The notes below the pieces were generated by a model that worked only from the letters and a program-made list of their open reading frames with translations, was not told where the DNA came from and ran no database searches. A stretch of DNA of 64,000 nt from Okapia johnstoni (lineage: Eukaryota; Chordata; Mammalia; Artiodactyla; Giraffidae). The position numbers and the translations under genes were made by a program. The stretch covers positions 59,882,730-59,946,729 of the forward strand of contig CM044317.1 in the NCBI GenBank assembly GCA_024291935.2, written 5' to 3'. Within the stretch, counting starts at the first letter, position 1. Each line of letters starts with the position of its first letter. Below, one piece after another: positions 11,175 through 22,933 of this stretch.

Positions 11175-12365
11175 ACTTAAAAAATAATTGTAATGTATAG
11201 TGGAACTGTATGTAACTTTGTCCTGTATTGTCCAAGACTCTTGTAAATGCGTTATCATACTTTTGTAATTTAAAAATAAAAAAATTCAAATTAAATCAAA
11301 ACATTATATAAAATATTTATGATGGCTATAAGAATGTAAGTGGTTTCTGTATAGCATGTGCTTAATAATTCTGTCCTACTGGGTGAAAATTTAGGAATAA
11401 TCCCAACAATGTTTATGGTTGTAAAAGACTTGCCAAAAGTTGTACCACACAGAGGTTTCACACATGTGATTATTTTAAAAATGTGTGTGAATCTATTTTT
11501 AAAGATGTTTCAGATAATTAAAATTCAAGAGTGATATTTGAAATAGCTCTTCATATTGTATGTATGTTATTTGTGGTTTTGTGAAAAATAACTTTGTTTG
11601 AATTGACTTCAGATTAGTTTGACAAAAATAAATTGACTTATTTTGGCCTTTTAAAGATTAAGCAGAATACTGATCATTTATGTTTTCATAAGCACTTTTT
11701 GTTTTCTTCACTGTCACTTTTCCGAAAGAATGAAACAAAATTTAGTTTTAGATCTCTACTAATTATAAAGTAGAAGAAATGATAATGACCTTATTGGTCT
11801 TAGAACATTAGTATTTCGCAGAGGTTTCCCAGCAAAGTGGAAGATAGTGCATGAGGACTGTATGGAGAAACTAATACGGAAATATTTATTAATATTCTTT
11901 GGTAGTTTAAAAGTTTATTGAGGATCTGAAAACCTGTCAGCATGTCTCCTAGAGACATCTGACCCTTATTCTCATTCTGAAACTCTTCAGTAAAGTGTGG
12001 GGTCTAGGATATGTTATCCTGGAAAGGATGAGCATGGTAAATGAGACTTGGTTCATGCTCAACTATTGCATTGCATCCAGGTGTATTGTAAAAGCCTGAG
12101 ATTTATGAGGTCTACCTGGCTCAGGTGAAGCAGCCTCTGATCTACATCTGGTCTGGCTTCCATGCAGAATTACTAGAATTACTATTTGTTAAAAATGTAA
12201 TCCTGGGCTTCAGTGCGGCGATGGAGCTTCCAGTGGAACTTGCAAAAGTTCCTATGTGATCCTTATTTAGATGCTATACTCTATAACCATATACCTACCT
12301 GGTGAGGACTGGGTGCTAGAGTTTAAACCTCTATTTTCTGTTGTAACTTCCTTTAGATAAGAAAA
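11175..12365. other. Unassigned AT-rich DNA
   Basis: No confident repeat or gene. The piece near 12160-12225 faintly resembles MER5-type hAT sequence but is too diverged to call. Confidence 0.55.
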
Positions 12366-12382
12366 CCCTATTTAACAAAGTG

Positions 12383-12596
12383 GGCTTCCCTGGTAGCTCA
12401 GATGGTAAAGAATCTACCTGCATTGCAGGAGACCTGAGTTCAGTCTCTGGGTTGGGAAAATCCTCTGGAGGAGGGCATGGCAACCTACTCCAGTATTCTT
12501 GCCTGGAGAATCCCAAAGGACAGAGGAGCCTGGTGGGCTGTACCCCATGGGGCCACAAAGAGTCGGATACAACTGAGTGATTAAGCACAGCACAAC
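12383..12596 (+). mobile_element. Bov-tA SINE with target-site duplication
   Basis: Full-length sense Bov-tA from GGCTTCCCTGGTAGCTCAGA to the tail ACAAAGAGTCGGATACAACT. It is flanked by ATTTAACAAAGTG (12370-12382) and ATTTAACAAAATG (12597-12609), a 13-bp target-site duplication with one mismatch, which fixes both edges. Confidence 0.95.
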
Positions 12597-12611
12597 ATTT
12601 AACAAAATGGA

Positions 12612-13460
12612 GTCTCTATCTACTCTCTCCAACAGTCGGCATCTTCTACAATACAGTAGTGCTGCAGTAAATCATACTGTCTATTCTAGAGTAAAGACTT
12701 CATTCTTTTTTTAAGTGATTTGCCATTGGATCCAGCTCTGCTTGGTGGTGCGTCACAGTGAGATTAAGATTTATTGATTGACAACCCTTTGAACAAGCAA
12801 TTAGCAGAATATTACTCAAAGGACTAGAAATGCAAAGTAAGACCAGACTTTAATTAAAAGATGATTAAAATTATTATATACTCCTGAGATAATTAATACA
12901 AGAGATAGAACTTGTTCATAATATATTTAAATGAATGAGATTCTTAAAATATAGGGCATGAAAAGATGCCTACTTTTCTAGTTTTTCAAATACTTTTTTA
13001 GACTTAGTTATTTAAGAATTTTAATTATACTCTTAAGTACATAAGTATCAAAGCTATCGGAGGATATAAGTTAGGTGATTTATAATGCATTTTTATTCAT
13101 TTTCACTTGCAAAACGATGTAAAAACTGTTACTTTGTGATCTAAAAAGATATATTTTATCAGTTATTTAAAATTTCTAGCTAAATTATAACTTTTTCTCT
13201 TAAATTTTGTCTTTCAAATTAGTGAAATTATCTATGACCCATACTCATTTGATTTGACTCAAGTTCTGCAGCATGTCTATTCAAAATGTCTAATTAGGTT
13301 TAGGAGAAAACCAAGATAATTTTGCTGAAAACTTCATAATTCTTGGCAGGAGGCAATACTCGAAGATGGTGATTTCAAGTGCTCTGATTGAACTTACATT
13401 TCACTTACTTACATTAATGTGTTACACACAGTGATCTATATCTTGTGACAGCATATATTC
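12612..13460. other. Unassigned AT-rich DNA
   Basis: Nothing recognisable between the Bov-tA and the solo LTR. It is strongly AT-rich with no ordered repeats. Confidence 0.6.
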
Positions 13461-13465
13461 TTTTA

Positions 13466-13965
13466 TGTCAGGCGAGTGTATGCTCCTCGGTTCTGTTGCG
13501 TCACAACAAAGATTTGGAGTGACGGACATTAAAGCCGTCGGAGTGTCACAGCTCTCGGGTCTTGGACAGACCGTGTTACAGCTCTCAGGTCTCAAACAGA
13601 CCGTGTTATAGCTCTTAGACAAATCAGTGTTACAGCACTATTTTATTCAGAAAATGGCAGGAAAATCCATCCTCGAGGTGTGAGCGTGTGTCGACCCAAA
13701 GATGCGAAGAGAAGAGCTCCCCAGTGCACGGGAGAGAGAGAGAAAGGGACCCCCGGCCCTTTGGCTCCTCTTTTTATATGTTTTTTTTCTCCCCCTGGGC
13801 CTGCCCTGTGTAAATTGGGCTAGCCAGGAGTGTTGTTTGTTCTACCTGAGGTCCTCACTCTGGTCCTCGGACCTTCCTTTGTTCTATTTTCATGGGCTTT
13901 TCCCTTCCTTGTCTTTTAGCCCCCTGCCATTCTGGACTCCTGTTTCCTATTCTAACTACCTAACA
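13466..13965 (-). mobile_element. Solo endogenous-retrovirus LTR
   Basis: A 500-bp block with the terminal TG...CA dinucleotides of an LTR. The element starts (minus strand) at TGTTAGGTAG, position 13965, and ends in CGCCTGACA at 13466. On the minus strand it has a TATA-like CATATAAAAAGAGG (near 13771) and an AATAAA signal (13642-13647) about 130 bp downstream, as in a U3-R-U5 layout. TTTA sits directly outside both ends (13462-13465, 13966-13969), compatible with a 4-bp target-site duplication. No second LTR, primer-binding site or internal gene is in the window, so I read it as a solo LTR. Family and class are not assigned. Confidence 0.75.
13543..13636 (+). repeat. 30-bp tandem repeats inside the LTR
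   Basis: Three units beginning GTGTYA start at 13543, 13573 and 13603 (30, 30 and 24 bp), with a partial fourth at 13627. Each carries the core CAGCTCTC or its variant TAGCTCTT; the first two also carry ACAGACC. They lie downstream of the polyadenylation signal on the LTR's own strand, in the U5-like part. Confidence 0.85.
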
Positions 13966-14142
13966 TTTATAATCTCAATCAGAAAGAGTGAATCTTATAT
14001 TTTGCGAATTGTGACTTATGTATCTTACAATATGTATCAGATGCTTTAAGTCCTTATTTAATTATCCATTAGTTATGTTTAATGTTACCATTTAGACAAA
14101 TACTTTGAGCCAATCAGAAGAATTGTAAAGAATGCCAAGGAT

Positions 14143-14210
14143 AAAATAATAATAGTTAATATTTACTGACTACTAACTGTGTCCAGCACAGTTCAAGTGC
14201 TTAACATGTT
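14143..14210 (-). repeat. MIR fragment, antisense
   Basis: AATAATAGTTAATATTTACT followed by the degenerate equivalent of GTGCCAGGCACTGTTC (GTGTCCAGCACAGTTCAAGT) is the antisense of the MIR 3' part. Only about 70 bp is recognisable. Confidence 0.6.
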
Positions 14211-14653
14211 TGTCTCTTGGCTGCTGCTCCTTCTCTAGATATCACTGAATGACCATAAGCAATCCCAGGGTCTCTGAGAACAGAAATTCAAATGCTGACT
14301 CTGGGGGGCACATAACGGAGATCTTCAGTGGGTGTGAACTGGGGTGGAGGTAGTGGTTGTGGCTATGGAGTGCTCCCGAGTGCATAATGGGATATCTCTT
14401 ACAACTCTGTCTCTATACCCCTTTGCCATACGTACACCCACTGTTCTCCTGCCCAGCCTTTCTCTGCTGGGCTCATTGCCCAGAAGCCTGCCTTCTTGGA
14501 TGAGATACCAACAGGCTGGCTCAAATCCAGACATTGGTATCAGGCACAGGGGATGGACAACACATCCTCTGCTTTAGTAGAAATCCCACAGAAGAATGAG
14601 ATGCCAATGCCAGCTTCTAGAGGGCACTCTCAGTCTCTCTGTATGGTTCTTTG

Positions 14654-14772
14654 GGTATGCTCTTTCCATAGGCTTGAAATGTGGAAGGAAAATTTACTAG
14701 ATAGCCTGCAAGCATGGGAACTCAGAGCTAATTCCTTCTTTTCCTTCTGCAATTTGCTGCTTAACTGGATTT

Positions 14773-14807
<35 letters not shown>

Positions 14808-15041
14808 GGTGTGTGTGCATGTAGAGTGTGTGTAGGATGTGCAGATTATGGCAGGGAGGGTATGCTCTTTCCATTGGCTTGAAGTGTGGAAGGAAAATTC
14901 ACTAGATAGCCTGCAAGGTTGGGGACTCATAGAGCTGACAATTCCTTCTACAGTTTGCTGCTTAACTGAATTTACGGGTGTGTGTGTATAGGGTGTGTGT
15001 AGGGTGTGTGTGTGTAGGGTGTGCAGATTATGGCAGGGAGG
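14654..15041 (+). repeat. Tandem duplication of a ~200-bp unit with (TG)n
   Basis: Two adjacent units (14654-14858, 205 bp; 14859-15041, 183 bp) begin with GGTATGCTCTTTCCAT or its counterpart and share GTGGAAGGAAAATT, ACTAGATAGCCTGCAAG, CTGCTTAACTG, a TG-rich tract and the end GCAGATTATGGCAGGGAGG. They differ mainly in TG-tract length and a few substitutions, so the duplication is fairly recent. Confidence 0.92.
14775..14806 (+). repeat. (TG)n microsatellite
   Basis: An uninterrupted TG dinucleotide run of about 15 units inside the first tandem unit, followed by interrupted TAGGGTGTGTG-type repeats. It is likely to vary in length between individuals. Confidence 0.93.
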
Positions 15042-15044
15042 TTC

Positions 15045-16225
15045 ACATCTGAGTTTCCTTTATAAAGTGAAGTGCTTGGTGGCCCTTGTTCCCAGCTCTC
15101 AGCCCTAGTCATCAACTCCATGGCAACAGGAAAAGGTCACTCACTGTCCTGATGCACTCTTATAAGGATAAATTAGTGAGCTCATGAAGAAGACTAGTGG
15201 GAAAGTTTGTAAGTTAGATGAATTAGATCACAATCCAATCTTAAAACTAGTTCAGACTCCACGGTATAAACAAATGGAAGAATAATATTATATTTTGTTA
15301 TGTTAAACTCTGAAGTCTGGATATTTTGCTCTTTTTTTGTGACGGTGATGTCAAAAGAGTTATCTCTGTTTTGTTCTGTAGTATACTGCTATACTCAGTA
15401 TACTCAGTATACTCAGTATACTGCTAGTTTTGAAAAGTTAATGTGTCCTCCCACACAAGGGTTTTCTCTCTGAATGTTATAGATGTAGTTCAGAAATACA
15501 AGTAGCTTATTGAAGGATTATTACTGACTAGAATTTGTGTCTCCTGAAGTTATTTTGTATAAGTAGTTAGAGAATGGTACTTAAAAGACCATCAGATTGG
15601 TGGCAGGCAGGATGAATCACTGCATTCTTCTGGGTGCAGGGCACATTGAGAAAGTCATTTGATCTCATTAGAAGGCAGAATCAAGCTTTAGGACCTCATG
15701 CTTGTTTGTTTGTATTTAATCACGTGGTCCAGGTGGTTCAAAAGGTGATATTTGTAATGTTAATTAAAATTGCAATGGTTTGTCTGAACTTGTTTGTTCC
15801 CAAATAATTTTTTCCATGTAGTTGCTTGGGAAGATCCAGAGGCTTTATACATGAGGGAATTTAGATTTCAAATATGAATAGCCTGCTTCTATATAGCAGA
15901 TAATATCTTCCAGGATAGTTACACAGAGTTTTGCACTTGCTGCCCAGACTACAGTACTTCCAGCTGGGACTTGCAGCCATGACAGAATCTCATTCATAGT
16001 CAGAGAAAATCTTGATTTGGCTTTCAGACTCATGCCATTCTGAAATCATATCATTCTGAAATCATTTCTTAATACCTCTTCCAGGTGTTTTTCTTTTAAC
16101 TTCTGGCTTGTTTATAATTCCTGTTCATGGGGTGTCATGAAATTCCTGGTTCAGATCTTTTTAAATTTCTAACCTCACAAATTAAATGTAAAAGAATATG
16201 GAACATAAAAGGAAAATAAAAATGC
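15045..16225. other. Unassigned DNA
   Basis: No repeat family or exon recognised apart from the 9-bp tandem repeat at 15382-15425. Composition is AT-rich. Confidence 0.55.
15382..15425 (+). repeat. 9-bp tandem repeat
   Basis: TATACTCAG is repeated three times without mismatch from 15390 to 15416, with variant TATACTGCT-type units on both sides. It is a short minisatellite. Confidence 0.9.
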
Positions 16226-16229
16226 TCAT

Positions 16230-16308
16230 CAGAGGAGCCTGGCAGGCTACAGTCCATGAGGTTGCAAAAGAGTCAGACATGCCTTAGCGATTAAACAACA
16301 ACAACAAA
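16230..16308 (+). mobile_element. Bov-tA SINE, 3' fragment
   Basis: Only the last part of the element is present: CAGAGGAGCCTGGCAGGCTA through AGAGTCAGACATGCC, ending in an (AAC)n tail at about 16294-16307. The tRNA-derived head is absent. Confidence 0.88.
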
Positions 16309-16568
16309 GCATAGTTTAATGCATTCCTTGTAGTCAAGACAAAGTGAGGATGTACTTGTGCTCAGAAAAATAGTATGTCAAACATATAACTCACTAGTCA
16401 TCAATTTAAAATCTCGTCCTTTTATTGTAAAAATGCAACTTTAAGTGTGACACCCAAGTGGAAGCCCTGCCTTATCACCTCCTCGTTTAGTTTTCCTTAA
16501 AGACGGGAAAGTAAATCCAGTTGGCAAAATTTCCGGGCACTGCAGCCCTTTTCTTACGTGTAAGTAGT

Positions 16569-16660
16569 CTGTCTCTCTCTCTCGCCTCCGCCTTCTCTCC
16601 CTTCCTCTCCCTTCCACTCCTACTTTCTAACACTTCTCTCCTCTGATCTTTTTCCAAGTA
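16569..16660 (+). repeat. Pyrimidine-rich tract
   Basis: A CT-rich stretch beginning with a short (TC)n run and continuing as irregular C/T sequence. It is low-complexity DNA. Confidence 0.8.
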
Positions 16661-16664
16661 GGAG

Positions 16665-17990
16665 AAATAACCTGTTCTGCATGGGGAATTTTTGAACAGA
16701 TGAATAGAGCTGTTCTGTTTCTCCTTAGCCTTCTCAAAGATAATTTCTTTTAATGTTTTCTTTTGTCACTGGCTGTAAATCTTTTATGAACATGATTGCT
16801 TTATTTATACACATCCGAAACTATTAATGTTTCTTAGAAACAATTGAGAATCTAACACACTGTATTGGACTTAACTATCAAAGTGAGTAAAGGAACTCTT
16901 TAATTGATAGTTGTAAAACCTCTAATATTAACATTATATGAGCTTTTTTATCTGCTAGAAAGATTGGTTTACATTAAATGTGTCAACTAAAAACTAGATA
17001 TCTGATCAGCCAGTTTTTCTTCATTTTCCTTTTTTGTATTGGGCCTTAGAATTACCTGTGTGCTATTTCTGTGATTCTTCTGCTTTTGCATTCCCTTGGC
17101 AGGGTGTGCTCCTTTTTAGCTTTCTAGAAGCTTTCTTTTCTTTTACAGTTTCTCAGTATTATTGACAATTCCTTTGAGATAAAGCCTGTCCTACCTGTAA
17201 ATTACTGCTGTAACCTGAGGTAGTTTTCCCAGAGATGGAAACTTAAACTCATTTAATATGCTCCTATATTCACTGACATTCTTTTCACTGTTTTGAATTT
17301 CAATTCCCTCTTTATACTTTTTATCTTATCCTTCAACTTCAAAACCACTCTTTCTCAAGAAGATATATACAAACTATTGAGTGATTTTTCACTTTCCAAA
17401 TTACTTCACATTATTTCTTTTTATTGGTATAAACATAGCTAAGATATCTTTCTCTGGCTTTTAGAATTTCCAAGATTTCTGGGAATTTTCCTTTTGTGGC
17501 CCTCTTTTCGTACACTTTTGTAATGTTTTCCTTTTTGAACTTCCATCAGTATTTCTCTTTTTAATGTGTGTGTATTAACTATTTTAGGCTTACTATAAAA
17601 GGGAAGAGGACACCTTCTCACTGAACATGGAAGACTGTTCAACAGAGGAATGGATGTGATCAAAGTGGCACTCTAGGGAGATGAATCTAATGTGCGGGGC
17701 TGCAGGGCGTCAGTACATCCTGTTGGGAGATTAACCGATGGGGTAGACTGTGGTCTGTGTCATACATTTTCCCACACTTTGAGAATTGTTATGGAAGTGT
17801 AGACAGGTGTTTTTAGTGCAGCTTGTAATTGGACACAGTGGCTAGTAAAGCACTTGACTAAATACTACTAAAAAGAAATGTATGAAGAAACCTAACCAAT
17901 CAAATTTCCAGGAAAATGTAGATCAGATGTCAATAAAGCAGCTAGTTTTCAGCATTGTATCACTAGGACTCGAAACCCAGCTTTTTAAAA
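16665..17990. other. Unassigned AT-rich DNA
   Basis: No repeat, exon or RNA recognised. Open frames are short and unstructured. Confidence 0.6.
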
Positions 17991-17997
17991 TTTTCAT

Positions 17998-18220
17998 GTG
18001 TGTGCATGCTCAGTCACTTCAATTGTGTCAGACGCTTTGCAACCCTGTGGACTGTAGTTCACCAAGCTCCTCTGTCAATGGGATTCTCCAGGTGAGAATA
18101 CTGTAGTCGGTTGCCATGCCCTCCTCCAGGGGATCTTCCCGACGCAGTGATCAAATCCACTCTCTGGCATTTCCTGTATTACAGGTGGAGTTTTTACCAC
18201 TGAGCCACTGGGGAAGCCCC
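17998..18220 (-). mobile_element. Bov-tA SINE
   Basis: Antisense element from GTGTGCATGCTCAGTCACTT to the head ACTGAGCCACTGGGGAAGCC. Possible target-site copies TTAAAATTTTCA (near 17985) and TTAAATTGTCAA (18221) are too diverged to be sure of. Confidence 0.93.
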
Positions 18221-18724
18221 TTAAATTGTCAAATGATCATTTAAAGAAAATTGGGAAATCACAAGCTTTAAACTAGGATTCCTCAGAGGCACTTTTAATT
18301 GTGAGAGCTTTCTTAAAGCAGTATTAAATTTTCTTCTGAAGAGTTCACAGCTGTCTGTACATGTACATTATCAACATTTATCTACATTTGGGTATGAAGA
18401 GAAAGCTGACAAATACTGCTTTAGAGTAAATATACTTTAATAAATATATTTATTTTTATCTTTCTCCAAAAATACTATTTTTTATCTCTAGTTGATTGGG
18501 TAATTAAGAGTGATTAATTTCAGACAGTGACCATTTTACTAAATTAGCACACTCTTGTTGAGTAACACGTAAATGATGAAATCACTTTTTGATTTAATAT
18601 GTAGGAATGTCACATTAGCAAGTAATGGACAACACAAAAATACTTAGCTTCAGCTTAATGTTAACTTTCCTTTGGATGTTGTCCATTTCAACAGGTAATA
18701 AATGATAAAAGGAGCACTAAAAAT

Positions 18725-18905
18725 TTATTTGTTCATTTACTTAAATATTGAGTGTTTGTTGTATGCACTAGAAATTGTACTAACTACTAGAAATGATAAA
18801 CAAAATAAACAATTTCTCTAACTTTGCAGTTTATAATATCCTGAGGAGCAAGTGGACAGTTGTAATAAATTATAAGTTACTTAGAAGATTAGCAAATCAG
18901 AAAAG
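18725..18905 (-). repeat. L2 LINE 3' end, antisense
   Basis: The order TTATTTGTTCATTTACTTAA, then the degenerate equivalents of the ATTGAGCACCTACTATGTGC and GTGAACAAAACAGAC motifs, and CTTTGCAGTTTATAATATC is the antisense L2 3' end. It is diverged but collinear. Confidence 0.6.
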
Positions 18906-18984
18906 CACCTAACTGTACTTTGACTGTTAAAATACTTCCTAAAATAAGTGACACTAACCTGATCCCTTGAGGAAGGTAAAGAAC

Positions 18985-19370
18985 AGATTTGATGGCATAT
19001 ACCAGGCATAAGCCACTGAAGGATTTAAAGCATGTATGATCCGATTTGCATTTTATAATTCTCATCTTGGTTTAAGAGTAGGAAATGAATGGTGATGCTA
19101 GTAGGAATTGGAAAGGAGACTGCAGGACTAGCCAAAAGGTCCTTGCAGTAGTCCGGGAAAGAGATGGTAGTGACCTGGATTAGGGCAGTACCAATGAAAG
19201 GGCTGAGTTACTGGACGGGAAGGATATTTTGAAGTTAGAGCTATAGAGCTTGGTTCTTGATGTAGTGAGGGCACTGAGGTGGTAAAGGAGAACTCCAAAA
19301 TACTGCTCTGATTTCTGACTTGAGAAAATGAACTGGGATTGTGTCTTTTGTTTGAGATGGCGAATGTCAG
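18985..19370 (-). repeat. L2 LINE, antisense RT C-terminal region
   Basis: The antisense of the L2 region is collinear: a stretch near 19035-19060 (CCGATTTGCATTTTATAAT), CCTTGCAGTAGTCCGGGAAA near 19141, GGATATTTTGAAGTTAGAGC near 19222, and GAGAACTCCAAAATACTGCT near 19288. It may belong to the same insertion as 18725-18905. Confidence 0.7.
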
Positions 19371-19398
19371 AGGAGAAGCTGAGTCTCATCATATAAGT

Positions 19399-19469
19399 CC
19401 TCCCTTCCCCTCCCCTCCCTCCTTTATTCTCCTCCATTTTCTTTCTTCTCTCTGCCTCTCCCTCCCTGT
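19399..19469 (+). repeat. Pyrimidine-rich tract
   Basis: About 70 bases nearly all C and T, rich in CCCTCC and CTCC blocks. It follows directly on the antisense L2. Confidence 0.8.
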
Positions 19470-19499
19470 TTGCATCCATCCTCCAACACTGAATCTTCA

Positions 19500-20840
19500 G
19501 TTTAAAATTTCCTACCCCTTGAAGTCACTGTCTTCTATGAAGTCCCAAATTATTTTGACAAGGAAAAGTCACTTTAACCTCTGTACTTAGAGCTAATCCT
19601 TGGGTAAAAATAACAGCAAGCTATCACCTTGCCAAGTCATTTCAGATAGACTTAAGTGCTTAATCAAAGGCGACAGAACATTGATGTATTTAAGGAAAAT
19701 TGCCAAGAGTATCTTTTGACCTTATTTAAAGTTTGAAGATGGAGATAGGCAAATTATTCAGTGCAAAATAAAAAGAAACCAAGGAAAATGTTTCAAAGGG
19801 AAATTATAGGCTGCCGTGTAAATATATTTTTTATAGACTTTTTTACCTTTAGTACTGAAAATTAAGAAAGGAGTTTTTATGCTTTTGTAATGCAGCACTG
19901 CACATGGGAGAAATATGACTTACAATAGTGTCTACAATGAAAATAGCTGAATTTATTGTCTTTTTAAGAATCTGAAGTGACAGAGTTAAATTTATCTAAT
20001 GTGGAACTCTACTTGGCAACTCGAATGGTGCTCCTGGTCTCTTCCTCACCCCATCTCTCAGACATCAGCCCTGGTTCTTATTGACTCTGGTTTGTGTTGG
20101 CGTTTCTCTCTTACTGCAGATGGCTGTCTCCGGGAGGGGACAAAAGGGTGATGGTGATGGTTAGCATTACCTCAGCTAGTGTCCACAGAGGCATAAGAGA
20201 ACTCTTTGCTGCCAGCAGTCACATCTGAAACCCCAGAAGATTCTAATTGGTCTGGCTTGGGTCATGACTGCAAGGCTTATTTGGCAGTTGCAGTCAGGAG
20301 TGTGAGGAACTGTGGCAACCTACCAGAATTATCTAGTGTCAAGTAGTTCTCCCTGAGGAATGCAGACAGGATGTCTGCTGTTTCCAATGAAGGGGATGCA
20401 GAATACTGGGCAGACTAAAACAGCTGTGACTCCTATTTTCACGATAAACATCTTTGCCATAAGCAGTTTGCCCCACAACCAATTGGCTATAAGGCCATTT
20501 TACCATAAAATATGAAATAGCTGTAATTCACAACAGTCTTCAAGAGTATTAATTATTGATTCTTTAGCTAATTTAAATACAGCAGCAGCTTTTTCTCTAA
20601 GGCCATCTTTACTAAACTTAGTACATTCCAGTGATGTTAGAATATGGAGGCAAAAGAAGAATCAGGCTCCTCCTATGCCTCAAAGAATGGCGACTTGATT
20701 CCTGATAGGTACAAATTTTTTTGAAAATGGTAAACATTTGTTGGTTTTTAATGGTGGAGAAATTTGGTATTTGGCACAGAACCTGGCTTAGTGGAGTTGG
20801 TGAAATATAAGGACTAGGCGTGTGATGGAAGGTTTAAATG
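19500..20840. other. Unassigned DNA
   Basis: Mostly AT-rich and unrecognised. A more GC-balanced part (about 20025-20430) may hold an old repeat, because TCTAATTGGTCTGGCTTGGG near 20242 is of a type seen in ancient mammalian repeats, but I cannot name one. Confidence 0.45.
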
Positions 20841-20846
20841 TAGTCT

Positions 20847-21072
20847 GTGCTGTGTGCTCTGCTCGGTCGCTTCAGTCATGTCCAGCTCTTTGTGGCCCCT
20901 TGGACCATACCTTGTCAGGCTCCTCTGTCCTTTGTATTTCCCAGGCAAGAATACTGGAGTGGGTTGCCATGCCCTCCTCTGGGGATCTTGCCAACTCAGA
21001 GATTGAACCCACGTTTCCTACATCTCGGTATTGCAGGTGGGTTCTTTACCTGCTGAACCAATGAGGAAGCCC
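20847..21072 (-). mobile_element. Bov-tA SINE
   Basis: Full-length antisense element, from GTGCTGTGTGCTCTGCTCGG to the head-end GCTGAACCAATGAGGAAGCC. Flanks AAATGTAGTCT (20836) and AAATTATAGTCT (21073) may be a target-site duplication with one small gap. Confidence 0.94.
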
Positions 21073-21173
21073 AAATTATAGTCTAGATATGTACTACTAA
21101 TTATGTGTATTTACATGTATTGATAAGAAATAGCAGTATCCCTTCCAAAGAAATCTGAAGAGATTTGCTGCGG

Positions 21174-21185
21174 TTTTTTTTTTTT
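21174..21185 (+). repeat. Poly-T run
   Basis: Twelve consecutive T. No retroposon body is recognised beside it. Confidence 0.9.
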
Positions 21186-22917
21186 CATCATAAAGAACTT
21201 ATATCAGACATTAGATCCTGTATCCCTAATGATCAACTTTTAGAAAGGAAGTATCATTGCTTCTCTAAGATACACCTGAATGCAACTATAACCATAAATC
21301 TACACACATTTTAAATGTATTCAAATAATTTTTGTATTTTCACTTTTCACAATAAAATCGTTAAAGAATTTTGTTATTATCCATATTTCATTATCTCCTT
21401 TTCATTTTTCTTGTTCTTTTTATCTTTCAGGGCAAAATTGTCTTATGGCCTTTTGTGTTGCAAAACTGCTTTTGGCAAAAATTCTTGCAGAAAAAATATC
21501 TTGACTAAAACAACAATGACCATCACATTGCTATGAAATGCTTTGAAAATTGGCTCCGTTTTTCACTGTAGATTATTAGCTGATTTCATTGTGTTACTGG
21601 CTTAAGTAGACAACTGAAGGAAATTGAACATAAAGAATTATTTAACTCATTAGACATTATTAAAGAAAAATGTTTCAGAAAAGGCTTCAAACTTTCCTTG
21701 TAACCTGAAGAAGAGTTCTAGTTATTGTAGCCATTTACGGCTGTCACTGGCATTTTCCTTTTGTAAATTTCATTACAAAGGGCCTTGATGCTGTAGTTCT
21801 AGCTGGGCAGTCTTTTGCTGCCTGTTTCATAACCTGTAGTTGGGTAATCTTCTTACTCTGTAGTTCACAGGAGCAAGGATATAACAGATATCTTCTCATA
21901 ACACTTGTTTTAAAGTGTAACTTATCTTTCTTCTCCCATGTTCAGCCAGGAGTAAGTTGCTATATATTTTTTATTTCTGAGAAAAAATTCTTGCTTTTTC
22001 TGAGCCGGTAGTTTCAGTTTGTCTATTAATGAATAGACACTAGAAAAACTCAAGGAGATGTGCTTGTATTGTGATTATAGTTTGCTGTTGTTGTTTTTTA
22101 ATATTAGGTCCCAAATACCCTGTAGTTTTAGAACAGGCATCTATGTGCCAAGAAATACAAAGCTGAATTGTGCATTATTTATTTTTTACTTCTATCAAGA
22201 AAGAGAGACAATGTATTTGCTTTTTTCAACGATTTCCCTGCCACAAGTCACCCAAGGAATCATTTTCCTAAATTTATTTTCATAACTGAGGATTCTGTTG
22301 ATTTCAAAAATCCCTTTGAACATATCATATTTGTTGGTGAACCTTTCACTTTTGCCAACTAAGCCTCAGAAAATTCTGACTCCTTTTCTGTAATAAAAGC
22401 TTGGCTGTTCTGGGGGGAAAACCTCACCATTAATGTAAAGATAATTTGGCTATCTGGATGTGCACAGTATATCTTGTGATTTCTTATTATGGCTTCACAT
22501 TTATTTCATAAAAAAAAATGATCCTAGCATGTCATTAAAACTAAAATGCTCACATTCTGAGATTCATTTATAGCTAGATCATCTTTATTGGATTATCCTG
22601 ACTTTTCTTAAACCTGTTACTTGACAAATGGGTCCTGTGCTTGTCCAATTTGCTAGGCTACTGCACATTGCCTTGACAACTCAAGGAAAGACTCTTCCAT
22701 CACTATGGAAACAAGTCAATATAAACATCTTCACATTTTATTTATAGACTAGGTAATGTAAAGGGCATCATGAACATTTGCTGTGATCTGAAATGAAATA
22801 TGGTTGATGTTTCTTGTTTTTAATTAATAGGATTAGTGGTTGACACTGGTGTACAGCATCTTCTCACAACTAGGGGGATGAAACTGCAATTGTCACTTTA
22901 TTTTATGTGTTACTTAG

Positions 22918-22933
22918 TTTTTTTTTTTTTTTT
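22918..22933 (+). repeat. Poly-T run
   Basis: Sixteen consecutive T. An antisense retroposon A-tail would look like this, but I recognise no retroposon body next to it. Confidence 0.9.

Noticed and set aside
12160..12225. MER5-type hAT fragment
   Set aside because: Only a few short stretches resemble the family; too weak to annotate.
12383..12460. tRNA gene suggested by the tRNA-like head of Bov-tA copies
   Set aside because: The head is tRNA-derived but belongs to a SINE and lacks an intact cloverleaf and tRNA 3' end.
12331..12632. Overlapping frames on both strands
   Set aside because: They fall inside a Bov-tA SINE; the same peptides recur at nearly every Bov-tA and are not genes.
13422..13622. 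Minus-strand frame with internal CNTVCPRPES-type repeats
   Set aside because: It is produced by the 30-bp repeats inside the solo LTR and has no protein context.
14697..14930. Minus-strand frame rich in His-Thr
   Set aside because: It is a translation of the (TG)n microsatellite.
22918..22933. Poly-T run as the tail of an antisense processed pseudogene
   Set aside because: No gene-like body or target-site duplication was found beside it.
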